Origin: Montifringilla adamsi
Lineage: Eukaryota; Chordata; Aves; Passeriformes; Passeridae
NCBI GenBank assembly: GCA_017590115.1
Contig: JAGGNK010007082.1
Span: 266,150 to 330,149, forward strand
DNA length: 64,000 nt
Direction of reading: 5' to 3'
Made by a program: the position numbers and the translations under genes. The notes beneath the pieces were generated by a model. That model searched no databases. It was given only the letters and a program-made list of their open reading frames with translations, and was not told the DNA's origin. Positions 29,823 through 41,180 of the stretch are shown here, in pieces. Position 1 is the first letter of the stretch, and each line of letters opens with the position of its first letter.

Positions 29823-32800
29823 TGAGTTTCCTAAAACAACCTCAGTAATTCCTGTTGTACCTGTCCTGTTTTTCTTTCTGAGTCTCTGTCCTGTAGCAGA
29901 TTCCTCCTCTGAAGAGACATCTATCAAGCCGGTTATAGAGGCTATTTTTTTTTCCAAACTGAGGATCCCTTTCAGTGTTCAGTTATTAATATAGCTTAAG
30001 TTTTACTAGTTTGAACAGAAAGGCACAGATCGCATAAATCAGTATTGCACTTTCTTCAGGTTCAGTAATGTTCATCTTGAACATCAAGATTTTCATTTCT
30101 ACAGTTTTTCCTATCTCCTACACTAAAATTCAATGCACAAGTCTGCACCAGGTATTTCTTCTCACTTTTAACAACTACTTCCATTTCCCTTATTGCTGCT
30201 GTGTATTATAATGAACAGAGCAATATAGCTTGAGTGAATTTCCTACAAGTCCAGCACTACACAGACCCAAGTGTCAGCTAGCTCCAATTAATGACAATCA
30301 GGTTACACGAAACTGAAAAACGTGCAAAAGTCTACTGCTTCAACTGTCCCAACATAAAGCTGTTACTGGACACTTCATATGCACACTGGTTTCCTGGCTT
30401 ATTTTCATTTTCCTTTGCCCTAATAAGAAACCTCACCAAAAATTCACATATCACTGCATTGGAACCTGTGGTATCCCATTGTTATAAAAACATAAGAGGT
30501 GAGAAAGTCATTAAATATCATGGGTGATACTCTGTTTATTTAAAAAGGTATCAATTTGTTGATGTTTTCACCTATTTCCTTCATATTAACTTACATGGTT
30601 ATTATTTACCCAAGCAAATCTGGACAGTTACCTGTATGTTGTTCCATATCTCTCTCATGCTTCTTTAAAGCTGCTGTCCTGGTACTTTCAATCAAACTAA
30701 TTACTCTTTTACCTAAAAAATATCCCATCTGTGACAAATTTAGGCTAGAGAGTTGCCTAAAGGATCCTCTAACAGTTTCTAAAAGCTTCTCCTAATTGTC
30801 TATATAAATTAGTCCAAACCTCAGTGGGAAAAATTGGCACTGAAGTTTCACTTATGATACCAAAGCTAAACAAACATGATGCTGTCAAAAAACCCCACAA
30901 TGTCTACACAGGTAACTTGATTTTGGAGGTAGAATATAGCTGCACAGCATAACACAGCTGCCTTTCTCATCCATGTGTTCTTCTACCACTTTAGCCTGAT
31001 GATTTTCACATACCCACTGACTTTCTCTCATTTCCCAGTGCCTACATTTATCTTCCCTATCTCATTAGTACAGACATATCCACACAGCATCACAGCTCAC
31101 ACTACTGCTTTAAGTTATTTTTCAGTTAAAAAGGTGGAAAGAGTCAATCTTCAAGAGCAAATTTCAGAAACTGCAGAACTTAATTTGATACTTATGGGAA
31201 GACATAAAAGACTGGTATCACTGGATATGTTAAGAGAACCACTTGAACTTTGACTAATTCGACACATTATTTTGTGACTTGTCATCAGACAAAAATCCAT
31301 GGTGTGTGTATTACAGCTATTTTTAAAAGTACTTCAAGGGCATTACTTTTGAAGCGTGTTCTGCGAATTGATGGGGCAATTTAAAGGATAGACACCAGTG
31401 GAAAGAATGGTCTTATTTGACTATGAATATTAAGGCAACACAAAAGTAAAATAATACATTCAATAAAACTACATGCTTGGCTTTAGCAAACAAGGCAATG
31501 CACCTAATAACTGCTATATGAGAGACGGGATAATGATTGAGAAAGATATATCACCAATTGCCTAAATACTCCACCATCATCCAGAGCCCACAGTCACTGG
31601 GGAGCCCTGTTTTGCAGGGAGCACCTGGAGAAAACTTCCTGGCAATTGGGAAGATCCCATACGGTGCATCCACCTACAGATGAGGTCTCCAAATTCCCTG
31701 AAAATGGGTCCAACTTTTATAGGCCCAAATGAGCAAGTCAAAGTGACCTAATAATATTTTTAGCACAGAAACTCCTCCATCTGATGGCACACTTCTCAAC
31801 CAGCAGGGGCCAGAGCTTGGCCAAAGCCCAGGCCTTGGCTGGGAGGGTTTTCCCCTAAAACACACTACAAACAAACCTCTATTCATGTCAGTTGGGAAAG
31901 TTTCTTAAAATGATACATTTATTGCAGATAACTACACAAGGTTATACAGAGCTAGCATAAGCATCTGTGTCATTTATTTTCAGCTAAATAATACTGATGA
32001 TGTTAGTCACATAATGCCCAGGGTTCATCTTTTAAGTCAACTCTGGCTGAGACGTACTGCTCAGGCCATCAAAGTGTCAATAAGAAACATTTTCTCTGCT
32101 GTAAAATAGCAAAGTAAAACAAAATATGAGGCCACCACCTTCTGTTTCACCACCCACCTTGCAGCTTTGGAACAAGTCCTTTCAGAAGCAGTTACACACT
32201 CAGTTATTAACAGAGGGCAGCACCTACAGAGGATTTCATAATCTCCGGCCAGTAGTTTTACTTCTTATTTACAGCTTAGTGCTTGCTTCACATTATTTCC
32301 CCATTCCTTTCTCAGAGCTACATTTCATTATCAATGGTTCGTACACACACCTAAACAAACCTGCAAAAAGCTTTTAACTCTGGGGAGTGAAAAACACCAG
32401 AAAGCTTGACCATTCAATTACCCAATTACCTGTACTCATTACTAAGAATGACAACTTCAGCAGCCATTACAGCTGTTGTACATGTTTATACAGTTTTAAA
32501 ATTGTACAGCTGTAATGTTTTTTAAAGTAGCTTCTGGAATGACTGCTGTCTACCAGCAAAATGTCAACCCTGATCATCTCACCTGGAAGCTTCAAATGGA
32601 GCAGATACAATTCCAAAAGCGCAGTGCTGGTGTCTACATGAACCTCGACAAGATTTTTCAGGATGTTCTGTGCAGGACTGTCCAATACACAATGCACCTT
32701 GTTTTAAGTGTCCAACAGCACCAACAAAGGTTTAATGAGCACAAATGTACCTCCCTCTGTGGGTATGGTAATGAAGAGAGCCCCAGACACAATTCCACTC

Positions 32801-35769
32801 CTTTGCTCCCAAGAACACAGATGAAAAGGCCTGTGGAGCTTTCAGCAGCTATTGCCTATAAAAACTTGCTAAACAGATCGTCACTGTAGGTACCTGAGCA
32901 ATAAACGAAATCGAAACAGACTGCACAGCTCTGCAATTCAGCCTGGCAAGGCCCATCAAAGAAATGATGAATCATTCCCTACTACCAGCAACAACCACAT
33001 ATCTGAAATGTGCTGATGACTTCAAATCTCTTGAAAAAGAAAGCTCTTTGTTGCTTGCTGCTTGTACCTGCTTCAGCAAATTAGATGGTGTAAGACAGTT
33101 CCTGTTGATTGACTCAGCTGTGGGAACGAGAACTGCTGTAGACAACTCACTGAAATTCTGACAGGTAAGGTTTGACTACACATACACCGGCCCCTAAGAA
33201 AAATAAGTTGCTTCTCTGAGTATTCTTAAACAGTAGAATCAAAGAAATTAGAAGTGGAAAGACAGTACTTGGAACAAAATGAAGTAATATTGCTGTGTGG
33301 AAAATTCAGCGTCAGCTGAAAATAAACGTTGCATTTTTCCAAGCTAAATTATTTATCACTAAAGTAAATCTAAAAGATGAAATCAAAATTACCATTTCAG
33401 GGAGGGGAGAAAGCACTGAGACTATTTAAGTCAACCCTGAGGTATCTAAAAGTCTGCTACAGGTCATTGTCTTTTCCAAAACTGAAAACTGCCGCAAGCA
33501 AAACCTTCAGTTCCAGAGGAGTCGTCTTCATGTTTTCTAACTTCAACAGAAGTCCATTACCTGCTTCCTAGGAATTTTTTACAAGTGACCAGATGGCAAC
33601 ATCAAAGTACAGCCATGGGTGGGCAACAAAGCCATCCCAACCCTGCAAAATCTGACTTCTTGCTACATTCCAGCTCATGCCTCTCTGTAAAATAAAACAA
33701 ACTATAGGAGAAAGGTGGCCTAGAATTGTACCACTATTCCAATATTCTCAACACTTCCATTAAACCTGGGTTTTCTGAGGCTGCCCTAAGACTCCTTTGA
33801 CTTTTATAAAAAGATAAAGCAGATGTCAGAAATCTTAATTCTTCCAACTAAGGTAATAAGTAAATTCCTTAAACAAAAATTTCAGTCTTTAGATCCTAGA
33901 TCTTCTGTGTGAAAAACTGACAACTGCACATTAAATAAAAACAAAAGAACAAGATCATCTTCTAACAACAAACATTGACTGTATCCTTCAATTTCAAGGG
34001 ACTTGCCTTACTGCTGGGATACAACCGGAAGCCCACAGGTTGGTGAAGAAGCGCAGGACTGGCTCCTAAACCAAAACTTGCAAGTGAACCAGAGGTACCT
34101 GCACCACCACAAGCATCAGCAGTGCAGCTATAGAGCAGTGCAGATGGGCCATTATCCTCCTGCAGGTGGATACTGCCCAAGGAGTGGGCCCCCTTCACCT
34201 TGACACTCACAGTCCTGTCTCACAGTCCTTCCCTACCTTCATGTCAATTCTAGTCATAAACTGACATTTGAGGACCTGTTTAATCCAGGAAATCTTCAGG
34301 AAAAAAAAGCCCAGGGCCCCTGGTAACTGTGAGACTGCGTCTTTTTTAAAAACAAAACAGGCACACTTTGCATGCCCTGGCAAAATATTCTGTGCAAGGA
34401 GAGTAATTTATGAACACTCTATACCATACATCCACCCCTTCATGGCTTCCCTGGCAATACATTATATGGAACATCAAAATGAAGCCCACATACTGGAGCA
34501 AAAGAACAGGCCCATATAACACTGTGCAATGACCACCTCAATCAACAAAACATCCTTGTAGATACAAACCTTGAGTCTGAACCATGTGAGGCGTTTGGAC
34601 AATTTTCTTCTAAATTCTGTTCAGACACTTCACCTAGTCTGCATTACTGTGTGTGAGATTAGAAGTCATGAAGGCAGAAATACAGAATATGAAGTATAGA
34701 GTTTACTATTTTTAAAACAGGAAGTGTAATTCCAAAAAGCAAAGAAATCCCAGCTGTGACACAGACTCTCTTAGAATAAATCTCATCCCTATTATTACTG
34801 TCTATAAGTCCCCTCCTCTCTCACCTCCCACATCAGCCACCCATAACTATGAAGTTCACATCATTGGTGTCTTCTCCACTCAAACACAGAGTGCTCTGGG
34901 CAGCTTCCAGCCTCGAAATGAACCAGCATTAGTCTGAAAATATTTTCACCTCTAACATCCCCCTCAGGACAGTATTACTTTGTTCACATCACAGATGTGA
35001 AAGCAAAATGTTGCTTAAATGTTATTTTTTTTCTTTAATAACCCAAGCTCTCACTAGTGCCTTAAGTCTTGTAGTTCTGAGAGCCTCATGAGTGGAAAAG
35101 AAAGGAAAGCAGAAAAAAGCCATGATATGTCATGCCACACCTCACAGGCTGTTTAAAGTTTAAGACCTTTAAACCATGGAGAATATCAAATAAACCACCA
35201 GCAATGTCAACAGGTCTCCACACAGACCAAATCCACCTGCCCAAACCAGATTTCAGAACAGGAGTTAAACAGCCTGATTCAATGGGTGCACAGAAGAACA
35301 AGGAGAACACTGCTGCCTCACGACAGCTTTTTCATTGACCTGAACTGAATTTGGTTCAGGCAAATGTTTAATAAATGCAGCGTTGCTCTGGAAATTGGTC
35401 TTTTTAATATTCACAAATGTCTCATTGGTATAAGGCAAAAACGAGATATTCTAAAATCTTACTGGTAAACTCAATTTAACGTGCACAAAGCGGAACTTGC
35501 CAATTACAGGCAGGATTACTGCCCATGGATCCTGAGTTTTCCTCTGTACCTTTAAGTGATGAGCACTCAAACAGAATTAGAAATGTTACACGTGGTATCC
35601 ACCTGAAAACACAGGTGAGAGCTGTTTAGTTTGGGTAGCTATGGAAAATTCTTTCAGGTAGAGTGAGGTGATCTAAGTGTCTTCCTTCAGCACTTCCCTC
35701 CCCTTTCCCATTACCATTATACACATTATTCCCCTTCAAACAGCTGGAACAAGAAACTGCTCTGAAGGC

Positions 35770-35886
35770 TTCATCATTGAAGACATCCCATACACTGGGT
35801 CAATCACAGACATTTAAGAACCAAAGCAGCTTCATGATCTTTGAACTGGCGTCTTTCCAACCCAAACCATGCTGTGATCCTGATAC
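35770..35886 (+). mobile_element. Short CR1 LINE 3' end
   Basis: Ends CGTCTTTCCAACCCAAACC followed by ATGCTGTGATCCTGAT, which matches the CR1 3' terminus (TTCCAACCCAAACCATTCTG consensus type). Only about 100 bases are identifiable. Confidence 0.7.
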
Positions 35887-36935
35887 AAAAAGCAAGTCAG
35901 TGCCACAAGCCTCACTTTTTATCTTCTAAGCTCACAAATTCTCTTTTCTCTCATTTCCTTTAAAAAGTGCCCTTCACATGCAGGATCGCCCAGGAAGTTT
36001 TAATCTGAATAGACAGGAAAGGGTGTTGAGGTAAAATCTGGTGAAAATATGTAGCTCACCACTTTCACAGAAGTTAGCAAGCCTGGTTAAAGATTAGGCC
36101 AAATACATTACCATTTTATGAACATTTTTATATACTGGTTATCCAGTCTCTGAAATTATATACTTACAGCAGTAGGAAATACACATGTATATATACAAGG
36201 CACATACACTTGTAGAGACAAGCCTTATTAAGAGGAGTTAATCAGAGTGATCCACAGATCACTTAATTCAGGCTGTGACAAGCCAAAGTAAAAAAAAAAA
36301 AAAAAAACAAACCAAAAAACAAAAAAACTTTAAAGATGAGGAATCCTTACACAGAACAACCTTGCTCCATCTATCTGCTCTGCAAATAGATGAAAAGAGC
36401 AGCACTGAAAGAGCAAAAACCTCAGGATGTTAGAAAAGTAGGAGTATTCAGAACAACAAGTCTTAACACATTCAAGTGTTTATGAAGTCAGCAATGAATA
36501 AAATAAAAATCTGGATATCTGAGCATTCTAACTGTTAAGCAAGACTAGTGATTATTAATACATAATTAAAAGTTAGCTAGCACTGGGGACTGGGGAGGCA
36601 CTAAGCATGGATACTGACCAAAAGCATGTTAAAAATTAACACAACCCACTCTTCCCTGTCTCAGTCCATCTCTTCAGCTTGCTCAGCACTGAGATTTCCT
36701 TCACTTAGTCCACTGAATGAGGCAAAACTGAAAAGGGTAGTAAGTTATGAATAACTTGCTTAGGCAAAAGTTCCATCCCAATCACATGAAACTGAAGGGA
36801 TCAAAGAGCCTATTTTATTTTCCTGAAAATTAACATGCTTCCAGTCACAAATTTTATATTCCTAATAGATATTTCATTGCAAATGGCTATTTATTTGATG
36901 AATTAATAAATAAATCAGAAGCATATTGCAGACCT

Positions 36936-36985
36936 GTCTTTTTCTGTTTCAAGATCATCAAGTCTTTTTCTGTTTCAAGATCATC
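36936..36985 (+). repeat. Tandem duplication, 26-base period, two copies
   Basis: GTCTTTTTCTGTTTCAAGAT plus CATC occurs at 36936 and again at 36962, separated by AA. The 24-base copies are identical, indicating a recent local duplication. Confidence 0.95.
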
Positions 36986-37518
36986 TTAATCTTTCACCTG
37001 ATCTTTCTTTTCCTTAGTAATAAATTTCACAAAGATTACTAGGTATCCAGTTAATACTTAAAAAGAAAAAATTTGTGTGAAGGCTACCATTGAAAGAAAA
37101 ATAGTCCGATAAAGCATAGAAAACAGAGAACATGAAGATTTAATACTGGCTGATAGCAACACAATCCTCCAGAAAGCTCCAGCTTCTGCATCATGGGCTA
37201 ACAAATCCAGAACCTGAGACCTGCACATTTCAGGTAAAGAAAGGTAAGTCACCTTTCACTTCCTGATTAGAAACAAGTTTCCACACAATCAAATTGGAAC
37301 AATCCCCCTGAAGAGAACTGCCCTTTTCTTGCTGAGCAACAACACCATTTGAGTCTGAGCTCCAGCTTCAGAACCAATGATGTAGATGTAAACATGACAG
37401 GAGTTCTGTGCCTGACTGAAACAATAGGCCTCTCCCAGCAGCAGAGCTGAGAATAGCTCGGGCAGGTGGGTGGAAGGCAGGAATTATTGGCTCCTAAACA
37501 GGAGGACTAAAAGAAAAC

Positions 37519-37560
37519 TTAAAAAAAAAAAAAAAAAAAGAAAAAAAAGAAAAAAAAAGG
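37519..37560. repeat. Interrupted poly-A tract
   Basis: About 40 bases of A with single G interruptions at regular nine-base spacing towards the right end. Simple sequence in ITCH intron 1. Confidence 0.9.
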
Positions 37561-39899
37561 AATAACATACTGCCAAGTTTGAAAAACTATTTGAATAACC
37601 AGTGCAACAAGATGTGGTATCGTGTTTCCTCAGAGAGGAGAAAAAAACCTGCTGTGCTTTGGTATAGTAAAAGCAGAAATTCCAGGCATAACTTGAGAGC
37701 TGGTCATACGAAACAGGGCCTTGGCTTCTTCAAAACACTCTTTCCCAGTTTGTTGCAATACTTTCATTTCTATTATGTGCAATTTGCAATTCTTATGAAG
37801 AAAAATATCAATCCTTCAGTTCCAGCAACTCTGCACTACAGTAAAACCTGAGTGTCAGTCTTCAGAGAAACTGACCAGTCTCTATTGCTTTAGTCTTCTG
37901 AGAGAAGGATGAAGAACCTTTTGTCTCACCAAATGTGCACACACAATTAGCTCAACTAACAGTCCAGCCAAGACCAAGAAGGACTGCCTATAGTCTTTAA
38001 AAACACTCAAGTTATGAGACAGTAAAACTAAATATCTTGAATACTCCCAAGCTAGACTATAATCATGGCTTGTCTACTTCCTCTTCTGAGGCAAGCACTA
38101 CTTCAAAAGGCTTCTGCAGCTGGGCAAAGTGCAGTTACAGTAAGGAACTGTGGCCAGCACTCTTCTGGGCTATGCATACACCTTCACTTTCCTCCGTTGT
38201 AGGGCACAAAGAAGCTCCTGCAATTACATGTAAGTACAGCAGAATGACAAAAACTAGAACATTACATTGACATAACTGGACACCCAAACAGAAAAGCTTA
38301 AAAATAAACTCCTAGAAGCATCATCATTACCATGTGCAAGGGGTTTTTCTTCTACTCTCACCCTGCAGACTCTTTTCCTTGCTTTTAAGAAGATATCAAA
38401 TTGGTTTTATTGCTTGAAAAGTACTTCACTATGGCTGAATATATTTATCGCTTTGTTTAAACAGCTTAAACTCACAAAAGATGTTTATTTAGACGCTGTC
38501 ATTAACTGATACTGATAATGCTGCTGACAAGCATCTTATCTCTTTCACATGTTGTAAAATAGAATAAAATCACTTTGTAAAATGAAACATTTTTCAAGCA
38601 GTCTACAACAAGCTCTCTTTAAAAAATTATAAATTTAATCTCCTCAAGACAAACACCATGATACTTTACTGCCTTTCTTCCTGTTACCTTATTCTGTAGT
38701 TTTCCCCAAACAATTTCAAAACTTAAAGAAATAAGATAACTCATGTTTCAAGTCTGTTTCACAACAGAAGAAACAGAACTTTGAGAAGAGAGAGAAAATT
38801 GAGGGAAGAAAAAGAGGTGATGCTGCTTAACTAATAAATTCATATAAATAATCTTCTCTCAATCTCTCTTAAGCCCCAAAATAACTTTAATCTGTAAGAA
38901 GCTTTCAAAGTTAGCACTCAGAAGTCTCAGTTATTTTCCACTCCAAAATTACCTCTCACATCTACTGTTGTTGCTTTAAAGACAAGAAAACTCACTTTGG
39001 GTCTGAATGCTACATATTATTCCAAAGATCATTTGGAGGTGAATGCATTCAGTGCAGCGATTAAATGTCAGCTAAATCACAACCAAAAAGGCACACTAGA
39101 CACAGTTCACATTTAAACAGCTGTAGCGAATAGCAAGGTAATTGTAATTAAATTACAACTGCTTTGGACTTTCACTTCAAGAAAACAGAAAAGAATTTAC
39201 TGTTTTCTCAAACAATACATTTTTAAACATTAAAATCCTCAGAACCAAAGATGGCCTGTGATTCATGTTTCACTCTTAAACGCCTGTGCCTTTTCGCAGG
39301 TAAATACAAACAATTGTTGGATCTACTGTCACTCCCCCACCACAGAATGCCTTCTTTCAAATACCAGTCCAGATTTCTCTTCACTTCTCTTTGAAAAGGC
39401 TGACAGGCAGGGTAGGAGAGACCAAGCAAAACAACGAGAAACTCACGACAATAAGCAGCAATACATTGGGAAAAGACAGTCTAAAATACCCTGGTTTCTG
39501 ACTTCTTCAATTCTAACTAAGCTACAAAGGTAAGTTTTGCTGGGGATATTTCCTGAAGCATCAAGGGTAAAGGCTGCCACAACACAGGTACACCCGTACC
39601 CCAAATGCTACACCTGCCCCTTTCTCTGCATCACGCACAGATCAGAAGGTCTTCTGACAATTTAACATCGCAAATTACAGCAATTAAAACAAACTGAATT
39701 CTCGAATATTAGAGAAACCCATCCTCGAACACCTTTGTCTGCTTTTGTCTCGACAGCATTGGCACACAAGGTCAAAGACAACGGCGAGGGAGCGGAAGAG
39801 TTAACAGCCAGAACTTGTCCGTGTTTCCAAAACAGAGCGGTGGCACCAACGTTGCCTTTCTGCCGTGTTTACAAGAGGGAACACAGTTCGGGATAAACC

Positions 39900-40720
39900 T
39901 CTGGCTGTAGTCACGCTTTATCGCTAGGACACATTCCTTCAGTGTCCGGCTGTACCCGGCCGAACCCCCGTACACCTGGAAGGAGCCCCGGGACAGGGGG
40001 GACACACACGGCAGAAGGAGGGTGTGCTGGAGGGGCCGCGGAAAGCACAGCCCTGAAGGAAGCGTGCCTCCGAGAGGGCGAAGGTTTAGGGGCAGATCCT
40101 GGCGACCAGGAACACGGAGAGGCTGGCGGGGTCGGGCCGGGCAGGGGCGCAACACTGCGGGGACGGCTGAGGAAAGGACTCGGAACTGGAAGCACCGGGG
40201 TGCGGGCAGGTACCCCCGGCAGCCGCGGAGGGGCAGCGGGGCCGGACAGCGCGGGGTTCCCGGGACCGCCGCCCGCGCCCCGGGGAGGGAGCGGTGCTGC
40301 CCCGCTCCTGGAGCTGCCCCGTGGGGCCCGGGGGTACGGAGCGGCGGGTCCGCCCTTAGCGAGTCCCTCTCGGGGCGAGCGGCCCCTCCGGATCCAGGCC
40401 CGACCGCGGGATTCCCGCGCCTCCCGTGTCTCCCCGCCGCCCTCAGGGTCCCATCCCCGGCGCTATCCCCGTGCCCCCGCTCCGCTCACCGGCCGCGGCT
40501 CTCCCGTCCCTCAGGTCCAAGATGGCAGCGCGGCCCGCCCGGCCTCCGGCAGCGACTTAGCAAAGTCGGGCGCGACGTGCGCAGGCGCCGAGTCCCACGG
40601 CTGCCGAGCAAGGACTACAGCTCCCACTGTGCCCCGCGCCAGGCACTGCGCATGCTCGGCGCGGGCCACGGTGTCGGGGCCAGGCCGTGAGGGGCCGTGG
40701 GATCCGCGGTGACCGGCGGA
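39900..40720. promoter_or_regulatory. CpG-island promoter of ITCH, possibly bidirectional
   Basis: The stretch is strongly GC- and CpG-rich against AT-rich flanks. Motifs visible on the plus strand: GACTACAGCTCCCA at about 40613-40626, resembling the ZNF143/THAP11 element; TGCGCAGGCGC at 40578-40588 and TGCGCATGC at 40647-40655, both NRF1-like; and CAAGATGGCAGC near 40518, a YY1-like site that would lie inside exon 1. No TATA box is evident. This is a housekeeping-type promoter layout. A divergent plus-strand transcript is possible but I see no coding exon for one. Confidence 0.8.
40490..40600 (-). other. ITCH: ITCH non-coding exon 1 (5' UTR), upstream edge approximate
   Basis: On the minus strand a CpG-rich stretch ends in GGCCG followed by GTGAGC, a strong splice donor whose last exon base is 40490. 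It lies in a CpG island 25 kb upstream of the first coding exon and on the same strand, as expected for the untranslated first exon of ITCH. The start site is not defined, so the 5' edge near 40600 is a guess. A further untranslated exon inside the 25-kb intron cannot be excluded. Confidence 0.6.
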
Positions 40721-40734
40721 GTTCCGTATCTTGT

Positions 40735-41140
40735 GGGGCCAGGCTTGGAGAGTTGGGGGTGTTCATCCGGGAAAGAGAAGGCTCCAAGTACAACTTAGGG
40801 CGCCTTCCAGTGCTTAAAGAGGTTCCGAGGGAGCTGGAGAGGGACTTTGAACAAGGACCTGGAATGACAGGACAAGGGGCAATGGCTTCCCACTGCCAGA
40901 GGGCAGAGTTAGATGGAATATTGACAAGAAATTCTTCCCTGTGAGGGAGCTGAAGCCCTGGCACAGGGTGCCCAGAGCAGCTGTGGCTGCTCCTGGATCT
41001 CTGGAAGTGTCCAATGCAAGGTTGGACAGGGCTTGGAACAGCCTGGGACAGTGGGATATGTCCCTGCCCATGGCAGGGGGTGGAATGAGATCTTTAAGGT
41101 TCCTTCCAGCCCAAATCATTCCATGAATCTGTGATTCTGT
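40735..41140 (+). mobile_element. CR1 LINE 3'-end fragment abutting the CpG island
   Basis: Contains GGCTTCCCACTGCCAGAGGG, AAGAAATTCTTCCCTGTGAG, GCACAGGGTGCCCAGAGCAG and GGTTCCTTCCAGCCCAAATC, ending CCATGAATCTGTGATTCTGT. This is the characteristic avian CR1 3' region with its terminal octamer repeat. It is in the opposite orientation to ITCH and begins within about 150 bases of the promoter core. Confidence 0.93.
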
Positions 41141-41162
41141 AAACAGAGTATATATGCATGTG

Positions 41163-41180
41163 TGTGTGTATACACACACT
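41163..41180. repeat. Perfect 18-base palindrome in a GT/AC dinucleotide run
   Basis: GTGTGTGTATACACACAC is its own reverse complement. It sits just after the CR1 3' end and is probably a microsatellite that grew from the junction. Confidence 0.9.

Larger units (their letters stand above)
14966..40489 (-). other. ITCH intron 1, about 25.5 kb
   Basis: Lies between the CpG-island exon and the first coding exon. It is AT-rich with no recognisable coding exon on either strand. Contents I can name: a solo LTR (16253-16890), a long CR1 remnant (about 28.7-29.8 kb), a short CR1 end (about 35.77-35.89 kb), a 43-base poly-T tract (26279-26321), A-rich runs near 36290 and 37520-37560, and a 26-base tandem duplication near 36936. 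The rest is unassigned. Confidence 0.6.

Noticed and set aside
39942..40712. 256-codon plus-strand open frame (and overlapping 222-codon frame) at the CpG island
   Set aside because: The stretch has very high GC with few stop codons by composition, and overlapping frames are equally open. Composition is Gly/Pro/Arg/Ala-rich with no known domain. It overlaps ITCH exon 1 and its promoter.
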